From: Candidatus Sulfopaludibacter sp. SbA3 | Lineage (GTDB): Bacteria; Acidobacteriota; Terriglobia; Bryobacterales; Bryobacteraceae | Assembly: GCA_945900935.1 (NCBI GenBank) | Contig: CAMDKT010000044.1 | Span: 1 to 17,011, forward strand | DNA: 17,011 bases | Direction of reading: 5' to 3' | Notes under the pieces: model-generated | The model's database searches: none | The model's input: the letters and a program-made list of their open reading frames with translations, nothing else | Told to the model about the DNA's origin: nothing | Program-made: the position numbers and the translations under genes | Shown: positions 1-6,050 of the stretch, piece after piece | Position numbering within the stretch: the stretch's first letter is position 1 | Layout of the letters: the number at the start of each line of letters is the position of its first letter

Positions 1-8
1 TTCGTTTA

Positions 9-48
9 TCAAACACGCTGTTTCTCCACCGGCCAGATGGCCGCGACC
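9..48 (-). pseudogene. Remnant duplicate of the MFS transporter 3' end
   Basis: Read on the minus strand this stretch encodes VAAIWPVEKQRV followed by a stop. That is nearly the same as the last residues of the neighbouring MFS transporter (IAAIWLVEERRV, stop at 107-109). At DNA level about 36 bp match with about five differences. Four codons upstream of the matching part there is an in-frame TAA, and the 50-106 spacer has no transporter-like sequence. It is therefore not the tail of an intact gene inside this window. The likeliest reading is the leftover end of a tandem transporter paralogue whose body was lost, or a small duplication of the gene end. Confidence 0.6.
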
Positions 49-106
49 CTTTAAATCATATATCGCGGATCAGAGATCGCCCCATCCGCGGGAACTTGCC
101 GGTGTC

Positions 107-1330
107 TCAAACACGCCGCTCCTCCACCAGCCAGATGGCCGCAATTCCAAAAACATAGATCCCGGCGCAAATCGTCCCCACCAACGGATAATCGCCCCCA
201 AGCGCGCTGAACAACATCCCCGCTCCCAACACGCCAACCGCCGTCGCGAATCTTCCTGAGTTATACGCCAGGCCGCTCCCCGTCGCCCGCACCGCCACCG
301 GAAATAGCTCCGGCAAATAGAGCGCCAGCCACCCGAAGAACAACGTCGCTACCAGCCCCTGCGCAAATACCACCGCGTGGAAGCCCGGCTGTAGCGGCGC
401 GGTCATTTGGAACATGGCGATTGTCAGCGCCGATGCGCCCGCGCTGATGAACAAGTAACTCCGCCGCCGTCCCATCCATCCCGCTAATTGCGCCCCGACA
501 AGACTTCCAATCATCGCGCCAATAGCCCACCAGCCTTGCGTCGCGGCCTTATATGCAGTGTTCGACGCGCCCGCTACACTATCCGCCCAGGGTATCATCC
601 ACTTACTCGCCGCCCACGCGCCCACCATTGGAATCGCGCTAATCACTATCGCCCCCAATGTAACTCGCAACAGCGATGGCCGGAACAGATCCTTCAGCGG
701 TGTTGGCTTTTTCCGCGACAAACCCCGTGACTCCAGCCACGCCGGCGATTCCGGCAGCGCCACCAGCACGACAATTCCCAGCAGCGCCGGCACGCCGGAA
801 AGCTGAAAGATCCAGCGCCATGAATCCGGCGTAATCGGCCACAAACGCGCCAATTGTGACAACAGCAATATCCCCGCGTTCAGCCCCGCTGACATCACGC
901 CGGAGACCAACGGCTTCGACGCTCCCGGCCAGCTTTCCGCCACCAGCGCCATGCCGTTCGGCCACATCCCGCCAACGCCCAAACCGACAAGAAACCGCAA
1001 TACCAGCATCTGTTCCACGGTCTGCGCCCACGCCCCCATCGCAGCGAAAATCGAATAGAACAGGATGCTCAATCCCATCGCCCGCGTCCTGCCGATCCGG
1101 TCTCCCAAATTGCCTAACGCAATTCCGCCCACCGCCGCTCCCAACATCAACGCCGCCGTAAATCGCGCAAACCAATCGCCGCCCGCCGTCGCCGAAAACG
1201 CCGTCCCCAATAGGCTTTTCGAAACCGACAGCGCCGCGATCGGCATCAGCCCCAGTTCCACGCCGTCAAAGACCAGTCCCAGCACGGATGCCGCCAACAC
1301 CGCCATCCGCGCTCCCCGCGTCATTTCCAT
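107..1330 (-). CDS. MFS transporter, probably for a sugar or organic acid
   Basis: A 407-residue inner-membrane secondary transporter with about 12 hydrophobic segments. Family marks are the loop 2-3 motif GNLGDRIGRTRAM (residues 73-85), RFLVGLGVGGMWPNGMALVAES in TM4 (112-133), LPESPAWL after TM6 (192-199), and the repeated loop GWMGRRRSYLF in the second half (284-294). D22 and E25 lie in TM1. I start it at the ATG of MEMTRGARMA; another ATG lies two codons further in. An open frame continues upstream to 1531, but it runs antisense through the next gene's start and is not transporter-like. The gene diverges from the Gfo/Idh/MocA-DUF6807 operon with only 31 bp between start codons, which suggests co-regulation and import of that pathway's substrate. 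The substrate itself cannot be read from the sequence. Confidence 0.88.
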   Translation of the reverse strand: MEMTRGARMAVLAASVLGLVFDGVELGLMPIAALSVSKSLLGTAFSATAGGDWFARFTAALMLGAAVGGIALGNLGDRIGRTRAMGLSILFYSIFAAMGAWAQTVEQMLVLRFLVGLGVGGMWPNGMALVAESWPGASKPLVSGVMSAGLNAGILLLSQLARLWPITPDSWRWIFQLSGVPALLGIVVLVALPESPAWLESRGLSRKKPTPLKDLFRPSLLRVTLGAIVISAIPMVGAWAASKWMIPWADSVAGASNTAYKAATQGWWAIGAMIGSLVGAQLAGWMGRRRSYLFISAGASALTIAMFQMTAPLQPGFHAVVFAQGLVATLFFGWLALYLPELFPVAVRATGSGLAYNSGRFATAVGVLGAGMLFSALGGDYPLVGTICAGIYVFGIAAIWLVEERRV

Positions 1331-1361
1331 CCCCGCTAGTGTATATTGACGCGAGGTATAT
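1331..1361. promoter_or_regulatory. 31-bp divergent start region between MFS and Gfo genes
   Basis: Only 31 bp separate the two divergent start codons. It holds a GAGG ribosome-binding site (1353-1356) five bases before the plus-strand ATG. AT-rich TATA-like stretches could serve as -10 boxes in either direction. The space is too short for two separate full promoters, so these must overlap each other or extend into the coding regions. Confidence 0.4.
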
Positions 1362-2636
1362 ATGAACACTACGCACCGCCGATATTTTCTCGCCGCCGGG
1401 GCCGCCGCGCTATCCCGCCCCGCCGCCGCCGCGCCTTCCGATACGGTGCGCGTCGGCATGATCGGCATGGGCGGCCGCGGCACCGCCATCATGACTTCGG
1501 AGCTGAAAAACGTTCCGAACGTGAAGCTCACCCATGTCTGCGATGTCGATCAGGCCCGCCTGGAAAAGGCGCAGGCCAACGCTGATAAGGCCGGCTTTGG
1601 CAAAGTCCGCGGCAGCGGTGATTTGCGCCGGGTTCTGGAAGATAAAGAAGTGGACGCCGTCATTATCGCCACCCCCGATCACTGGCACGCCCCGGCCACG
1701 ATTCTCGCCTGCGCCGCCGGTAAGGATGTCTACGTCGAAAAGCCCGTCTCGCATAATCTTCGCGAAGGCCGCCTGATGGTGGAAGCCGCTCGCAAGTACA
1801 ACCGTGTCGTGCAAGCGGGAATGCAATCGCGCAGCCGTCCCAGCACGATTAAGGCGATCGAAATTGCCCATTCCAAGCAACTTGGCCGCGTCCTGATGGC
1901 CAAGGCCTGGAACTCGCAGCAACGCGATAACATCGGCCAGAAAACGAATGGCCCCGCCCCGCCCGGCGTCGATTACGATACCTGGGTGGGGCCGGCGGAA
2001 ATGGTGCCCTTCAACGAAAATCGCTTCCACTACAACTGGCACTGGAACTGGAATTTCGGCACCGGCGACATGGGTAACGATGGCGCGCATCAGATCGATC
2101 AGGCTCGCTGGGCGTTGGGAACCGATTTGCCCAAACGAGTCAGCGGTTCGGGGAACAAGTATTACTTTCAGGACGATCAGGAAACGCCCGATACGATGAA
2201 TATGACCTTTGATTATGGCGACAAAGGCTTGGTGTGGGAGATGCGGATCTGGCACGATTACGGACTGGAAGGCATCGACAACGGCGTGGCCGTTTATGGC
2301 ACGGAAGGCTTTCTTCACATCGGAAGCTGGAATCGAAAATGGGGTTATCGGCTCTTCGATAAAGCTGGCAAACTGGTCGATGCGCAGCAGGACGGGCTGC
2401 CCGACTTCCACATGCAGAACTTTGTCGATTGCGTTATCAGCCGCAAGCGCCCGAATTGCGATATCGAGATCGGCCACATTTCCAGCGCCCACTGTCATCT
2501 GGGCAACATCGTCACTCGCACGGGCCGCAATGTTGCGTTCAACCCTGCCAACGAATCCATCCCGAATGACGCCGAAGCGAACGCCCTTCTCCGGCGTAAG
2601 TACAGAACGCACTGGGCCACTCCGAAAGGTGTCTGA
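1362..2636 (+). CDS. Tat-exported Gfo/Idh/MocA-family oxidoreductase
   Basis: A 424-residue NAD(P)-dependent oxidoreductase that probably acts on a sugar, sugar acid or cyclitol. The N-terminus HRRYFLAAGAAALSRPAAAA (5-24) is a twin-arginine signal, so export with pre-bound cofactor is likely. The Rossmann fold begins at VRVGMIGMGGRG (29-40), giving GxGGxG. The family's EKPVSHN motif (126-132) contains the conserved lysine K127. The C-terminal domain has GTGDMGNDGAHQIDQARW (233-250), a form typical of the secreted subgroup abundant in Acidobacteriota and Planctomycetota. A GAGG site lies five bases before the ATG. The stop overlaps the next ATG (TGATG), implying translational coupling with the DUF6807 gene. 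A 400-residue open frame on the opposite strand is a codon-bias shadow. The substrate is unknown. Confidence 0.92.
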   Translation: MNTTHRRYFLAAGAAALSRPAAAAPSDTVRVGMIGMGGRGTAIMTSELKNVPNVKLTHVCDVDQARLEKAQANADKAGFGKVRGSGDLRRVLEDKEVDAVIIATPDHWHAPATILACAAGKDVYVEKPVSHNLREGRLMVEAARKYNRVVQAGMQSRSRPSTIKAIEIAHSKQLGRVLMAKAWNSQQRDNIGQKTNGPAPPGVDYDTWVGPAEMVPFNENRFHYNWHWNWNFGTGDMGNDGAHQIDQARWALGTDLPKRVSGSGNKYYFQDDQETPDTMNMTFDYGDKGLVWEMRIWHDYGLEGIDNGVAVYGTEGFLHIGSWNRKWGYRLFDKAGKLVDAQQDGLPDFHMQNFVDCVISRKRPNCDIEIGHISSAHCHLGNIVTRTGRNVAFNPANESIPNDAEANALLRRKYRTHWATPKGV

Positions 2637-3529
2637 TGTTACTTCGCCGCCAATTACTCACCGGCGTCTCCGCCGCGCTCACGGCCCAGCCCAAGCCTAT
2701 TGCCGCGCTTGGCAAGGCCACGTCGTTCTACTACGGCGGCGAGTGGGACAAGCCGTTCCTTTATCCGATACGGACCGTTTCCGGGCGCAACGTTGCCCGC
2801 CGCTACCCCGTTGAAATCGTTCCCGGCGAAGAGACCGATCACATCTGGCATCGCGGCCTGTGGTACGGCCACGGCATCATCAACGGCCACGACTTCTGGC
2901 GCGAACTGGGCCGTGACAAAACCGCGCGCCTCATCATGAACGGCGCACCCCGCACGCAGACAAACGCCGTCCATGGAAACTTCGCCATGGTAACAGCTAC
3001 GGGCGAGCGCCTCGGCTCGATCGACGAGTCATTCAGCACGAAGGACGACGGGCCGCTCCGTTACATCGATGCGCGGATTCAAATCAACGCCGATCAAAAG
3101 GCCCCGCTGACCTTCGGCGATACCGACGACGGCGGCTTCGCCTTTCGCCTTAACGACCATTTCCGCGAGGACCGCGGCGCACGTCTCCGCAATGCCAACG
3201 GACTGGAAGGAACGAACAAGATTTGGGGCCAGGCATCCCGGTGGGTCGACTATTCCGCGGTTATCGACGGCACACCCGCCGGCGTCGCCATTTTTGATCA
3301 TCCGTCCAACCTGCGCCACCCCACGCAATGGCACGCTCGCGGTTATAGCCTCTGCGCCGCCAACCCATTTGCGAGCAAAAGCTTCAGTAAGAACAAGGGC
3401 CCGGACGGGTCATACACCCTCCCCGCCGGGAAATCGCTGACGCTTCGTTACCGGGTACTGATTCACGAAGGTCCCTGCGAGCCGGAGCGAATCGAGGGTC
3501 TCTATCAGTCATGGGCGGCCGGGGCCTGA
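2636..3529 (+). CDS. DUF6807 (PmoA family) protein
   Basis: A 297-residue protein of the DUF6807 family, often labelled 'methane oxygenase PmoA', although this has nothing to do with particulate methane monooxygenase. The N-terminus MLLRRQLLTGVSAALTA is a short signal, possibly Tat (R4-R5 then LL). A histidine-rich motif follows: DHIWHRGLWYGHGIINGHDFW (68-88, with H69, H72, H79 and H85), where homologues carry DHxxHRGLWxAHGxxNGxDFW. The rest is beta-rich, as expected for this sandwich-like family. Start: the ATG sharing its A with the upstream stop. Families of this type recur next to Gfo/Idh/MocA oxidoreductases in carbohydrate loci, so a role in the same exported sugar pathway is inferred. 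The reaction is unknown. The last eight codons overlap the end of the convergent amidohydrolase gene. Confidence 0.85.
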   Translation: MLLRRQLLTGVSAALTAQPKPIAALGKATSFYYGGEWDKPFLYPIRTVSGRNVARRYPVEIVPGEETDHIWHRGLWYGHGIINGHDFWRELGRDKTARLIMNGAPRTQTNAVHGNFAMVTATGERLGSIDESFSTKDDGPLRYIDARIQINADQKAPLTFGDTDDGGFAFRLNDHFREDRGARLRNANGLEGTNKIWGQASRWVDYSAVIDGTPAGVAIFDHPSNLRHPTQWHARGYSLCAANPFASKSFSKNKGPDGSYTLPAGKSLTLRYRVLIHEGPCEPERIEGLYQSWAAGA

Positions 3530-4671
3530 AAAAAGCACACTCCGCCAATCCACGTCTCCCGGATCGTCACCGACTTCGCCGGCGCGTCAAAATCAAACAC
3601 CACAAAATCCGCACGGTCCCCCGCCGCCAGTCCCCGCTGACGCCCCGCAATCCGCCCAACCCGCGCCGGATTCCGCGTCGCCATCGTCAACGCCTCCGCC
3701 AACGAAAGCCCGGCAATTCGCATCAAATTCTCCACGCCCCTGTGCATTTTCAACGCCGATCCCGCCAATCGCGTCTGCCCGGCGAGCACAACGCGGTCAT
3801 CTTCCGTCAGATCCACCGCCTGATCTCCCAACATATACCGCCCCGGCGTCGCCCCGGCCGGAGAACTGGCGTCCGTCACCAGAATCGACCGCTCTATCCC
3901 CTTCGCCCGCAGCGCCACTTTTAAGAAGGCGGCACCAATGTGAATGCCGTCGACAATGAAATCGGCATTCAAGCGGTCTTCCGCCAGTTGTTCCCACAAG
4001 TAGTTCGGATGGCGAGGCATCACCCCGTGCGCGCCGTTCCCCAAGTGTGTTGATAACGTCGCCCCAGCGCTCACAGCGGCTTGAATATCCGACCCCTGCG
4101 CCGCCGTGTGCCCAATCGCGACTGTGACGCCGTCCCGAACCAGCGCTTCGATATACGCCGGCGCCCCGGGCCATTCCGGCGCGATCGTGACCAGCTTTAC
4201 CAGTCCGTCCGTCGCTTCCTGCCAACGCCGGTACTCGTCCACATCCGGCGGCCTGACATGCTGCTTCGGATGCGCGCCCCGCGGGCCTTCCTCCGGGGAA
4301 ATGTGCGGCCCCTCCACGTGGAATCCCTCTATCGCCACGCCTGCCGCCAGCGCTCGCTTGGCCGCGTAAAGGTTCCGCAAGGACCCTAACATTCCGGGCA
4401 CGCTTCCCGTAATCACTGTCGGCAATAGCCGCGTTGTCCCCGTCGCAAACTGCGCGCGCAGTGATCGCCCAATCTCCTCGTGCGGCGTATCCGGCGAATT
4501 ATAATCCACGCCGGCGAACCCGTTGACTTGCAGATCGATGAACCCCGCCGCCAAATGCGGCAGTCCGGCGGCTGGTTCCACCAAGTCGTCGGCCATCTGA
4601 ATCAGGGAGCCGAATTCGAGCAAAATATTGCCGCCGCGCAGGACATCATGGCCGAAACATTTTTTTGTCAT
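3505..4671 (-). CDS. nagA: NagA-like amidohydrolase (N-acetylglucosamine-6-phosphate deacetylase family)
   Basis: A 388-residue cytoplasmic TIM-barrel amidohydrolase. Reference reaction: N-acetylglucosamine-6-phosphate to glucosamine-6-phosphate plus acetate. Visible landmarks are AGFIDLQVNGFAGVDYN (42-58), HVEGPHISPEEG (118-129) with metal ligand E120, AIGHT (185-189) with H188, STHL (207-210) with H209, DGIH (241-244), and LVTDASSPAG (264-273) with the likely catalytic D267. The segment after H209 is GNGAHGVMPRHPN rather than the usual [Y/F]NAM, so the substrate may be a relative of GlcNAc-6-P. The N-terminal part before the barrel is about 15 residues shorter than in E. coli NagA. No strong ribosome-binding site precedes the ATG. 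The gene is convergent with the DUF6807 gene, with a 25-bp tail overlap. No kinase or deaminase partner is present nearby. Confidence 0.8.
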   Translation of the reverse strand: MTKKCFGHDVLRGGNILLEFGSLIQMADDLVEPAAGLPHLAAGFIDLQVNGFAGVDYNSPDTPHEEIGRSLRAQFATGTTRLLPTVITGSVPGMLGSLRNLYAAKRALAAGVAIEGFHVEGPHISPEEGPRGAHPKQHVRPPDVDEYRRWQEATDGLVKLVTIAPEWPGAPAYIEALVRDGVTVAIGHTAAQGSDIQAAVSAGATLSTHLGNGAHGVMPRHPNYLWEQLAEDRLNADFIVDGIHIGAAFLKVALRAKGIERSILVTDASSPAGATPGRYMLGDQAVDLTEDDRVVLAGQTRLAGSALKMHRGVENLMRIAGLSLAEALTMATRNPARVGRIAGRQRGLAAGDRADFVVFDFDAPAKSVTIRETWIGGVCFFQAPAAHD

Positions 4672-4677
4672 CTTGAT

Positions 4678-4697
4678 TTATCCACAGCTTCCCCACA
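4678..4697 (+). promoter_or_regulatory. DnaA-box pair upstream of the nagA-like gene
   Basis: TTATCCACA at 4678-4686 is an exact match to the classical DnaA box. TTCCCCACA at 4689-4697 matches at seven of nine positions. Their starts are 11 bp apart, about one helical turn. A third weaker match in the opposite direction is TGTGGAGGA at 4741-4749, across the A-rich tract. The pair begins seven bases from the start codon of the nagA-like gene, in its 5' leader. DnaA binding is inferred from sequence only. Confidence 0.4.
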
Positions 4698-4785
4698 GAT
4701 TGGTATTTCTAACTCTAACAAAAGAAACGAAAAAAAAGGTTGTGGAGGACCCTTCTTTTCCGCTGGTATCCGGAGCCGGAAACTG

Positions 4786-4799
4786 GTACAACTGTGTAC
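4786..4799. promoter_or_regulatory. Small inverted repeat, possible operator
   Basis: GTACA-ACTG-TGTAC forms a perfect 5-bp dyad with a 4-bp centre, about 115 bp upstream of the nagA-like start codon. The size and symmetry would suit a dimeric regulator, but a dyad this short can arise by chance and no regulator gene lies nearby. Confidence 0.2.
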
Positions 4800-5012
4800 A
4801 GATTCCGCGGGTTGTGGCGTACGAGGCTTATCTCGGGGGAGGTGGCCGGAGCGTTCTTCCCGCGGTTTTCGTTTTCACGGTTTTGTAGTGATAAGAATCT
4901 GTCACGGCGTGATTCGCCCCACGTCGCGGCATGCAGGTTCCGGGGCGCTTCCTGAAATCGGCGTCCCCACTTTCGCGCCACGGATTCAAAGCCCTGGCAC
5001 AAAAGTGGAGGC

Positions 5013-5031
5013 GTCGCCCACAGAGGGCGAC
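5013..5031 (-). terminator. Hairpin downstream of ilvE
   Basis: A perfect 7-bp stem GTCGCCC/GGGCGAC with a 5-nt loop lies 13-31 nt beyond the ilvE stop in its direction of transcription. A run of four T on the transcript strand (positions 5004-5001) follows only after eight non-T bases. It is therefore a weak match to an intrinsic terminator and may instead be a 3'-end stabilising hairpin. Confidence 0.35.
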
Positions 5032-5043
5032 TCGGAACCGACC

Positions 5044-5964
5044 CTAAACGGATGTCAGCCAGCCTTCGGTATCGGGTTCAGTCCCGTCGATGATGCCGAA
5101 GAAGGCCTTCTGCAGCAACTCCGTCACAGGCCCGCGCTCGCCGGAACCGATCTTGATTTTGTCGATCGAACGAATGGGTGTCACTTCCGCGGCCGTCCCG
5201 GTGAAGAACACCTCATCGGCTATGTACAACATCTCGCGCGGGATCATCGATTCGGTAATTTCAATTCCCAGCTTCTTCGCGAGTTTGAGAATGGAATCGC
5301 GGGTGATCCCCGGCAAGGCCGAATTCCCCAGCGGCGGCGTGACCATCTTGCCATCCCGGACAACGAAGATATTTTCGCCCGAGCCTTCGGAAACGTAGCC
5401 GTTCGTATCCAGCGCAATGCCTTCGACATAGCCATTGAAGTGCGCTTCCATCCGGATCAACTGCGAGTTCATGTAATTTGCCGCGGACTTTGCCAACGCG
5501 GGCAAGGTATTCGGCGCGATGCGGTTCCAGGACGAGATGCAGACGTCCACGCCTTCTGCCAGCGCCTCTTCGCCCAGATATTGGCCCCACTTCCAACAGG
5601 CTATGTAGAGATCCAGCGGATTGTTAATTCCCAGCACTCCGACATCGTTATAACCGCGGAGCAAAATCGGACGTACGTAGCAGGCATCCAGCTGGTTGAC
5701 GCGGATCAGATCAATGGTCGCCTTCGTCATATCGGCGATTGCGTGCGGGATTCCGTCCATGCGGTAAATCTTTGCGGAATCCAGCAGCCGCCGATAGTGT
5801 TCGTTTACACGGAACAGCCGGGGCCCATTCGGAGTGGAATAGCAACGGATGCCTTCAAACACCGCGCTGCCGTAGCTTACAACATGGGAGAGCACATGTA
5901 TCTTGGCTTCATCCCAACGGATAAATTCACCGTTACACCAGATTTTTTCTGTAGGCGTCAACAT
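5044..5964 (-). CDS. ilvE: Branched-chain amino acid aminotransferase
   Basis: A 306-residue class IV PLP-dependent aminotransferase, the reversible last step of leucine, isoleucine and valine synthesis from the 2-oxo acids with glutamate as donor. It is cytoplasmic. It follows E. coli IlvE nearly end to end: IWCNGEFIRWDEAKIHVLSH (8-27), SAVFEGIRCY (33-42), SSWNRIAPNTLPALAKSAANYM (144-165) with PLP lysine K159, EGIALDTNGYVSEGSGENIF (181-200), LPGITRDSI (217-225) and DEVFFTGTAAEVTPIRSID (250-268). Length is typical. I chose the ATG of MLTPTEKIW because homologues start there; an open frame extends 15 codons upstream but covers the promoter. A TATAAT box ends six bases before this ATG, so the mRNA is probably leaderless. 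No other ilv gene is present nearby. Confidence 0.95.
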   Translation of the reverse strand: MLTPTEKIWCNGEFIRWDEAKIHVLSHVVSYGSAVFEGIRCYSTPNGPRLFRVNEHYRRLLDSAKIYRMDGIPHAIADMTKATIDLIRVNQLDACYVRPILLRGYNDVGVLGINNPLDLYIACWKWGQYLGEEALAEGVDVCISSWNRIAPNTLPALAKSAANYMNSQLIRMEAHFNGYVEGIALDTNGYVSEGSGENIFVVRDGKMVTPPLGNSALPGITRDSILKLAKKLGIEITESMIPREMLYIADEVFFTGTAAEVTPIRSIDKIKIGSGERGPVTELLQKAFFGIIDGTEPDTEGWLTSV

Positions 5965-5976
5965 CCAACCATTATA
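5965..5976 (-). promoter_or_regulatory. -10 box of ilvE positioned for a leaderless transcript
   Basis: On the minus strand a consensus TATAAT (5976-5971) is followed by six bases (GGTTGG) and then the ilvE ATG. With normal -10-to-start spacing, transcription would begin at the A of the ATG. There is no Shine-Dalgarno sequence and no clear -35 at 16-18 bp, so the case rests on the perfect -10 and the homology-defined start. Confidence 0.5.
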
Positions 5977-6015
5977 AGCGGATCTCCATGCGAGGCCGGA
6001 AACGGCCACTCAGTG

Positions 6016-6040
6016 TAAAATGACGAGTGGGAATAGGGAG
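6016..6040 (+). promoter_or_regulatory. Possible -10 box and ribosome-binding site of the M48 peptidase gene
   Basis: TAAAAT at 6016-6021 is a plausible -10 element in the 86-bp divergent gap between ilvE and the peptidase gene. GGGAG at 6036-6040 is a ribosome-binding site ten bases before the ATG at 6051. That supports this ATG over the GTG at 6027. No -35 was recognised. Confidence 0.4.
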
Positions 6041-6050
6041 CCAAGTTTTC

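Larger units (their letters stand above)
4672..5043. other. 372-bp non-coding region between nagA-like gene and ilvE
   Basis: I see no convincing gene here; short frames exist on both strands but none is recognisable. The nagA-proximal third (4672-4740) is unusually AT-rich, with DnaA-box-like sequences and an A-tract around 4720-4738. The middle holds a small inverted repeat at 4786-4799. The ilvE-proximal end contains a hairpin at 5013-5031. It must include the promoter of the nagA-like gene, but I could not pick a clear -35/-10 pair. Confidence 0.6.

Noticed and set aside
1331..1531. N-terminal extension of the MFS transporter up to 1531
   Set aside because: The extra 67 residues are not membrane-like or conserved-looking, and they overlap the start of the divergent oxidoreductase gene.
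1410..2612. A 400-codon open frame on the minus strand
   Set aside because: It is the antisense shadow of the Gfo/Idh/MocA gene, which has cofactor motifs and a Tat signal.
4715..5002. A 95-codon minus-strand frame in the nagA-ilvE gap
   Set aside because: No recognisable motif, no ribosome-binding site, and it covers the A-rich and DnaA-box region that looks regulatory.
4480..6018. A 512-codon open frame on the plus strand
   Set aside because: It runs antisense to ilvE and the start of the nagA-like gene, both strongly supported by conserved motifs. Its translation has no recognisable domain and long antisense frames are common at this GC content.
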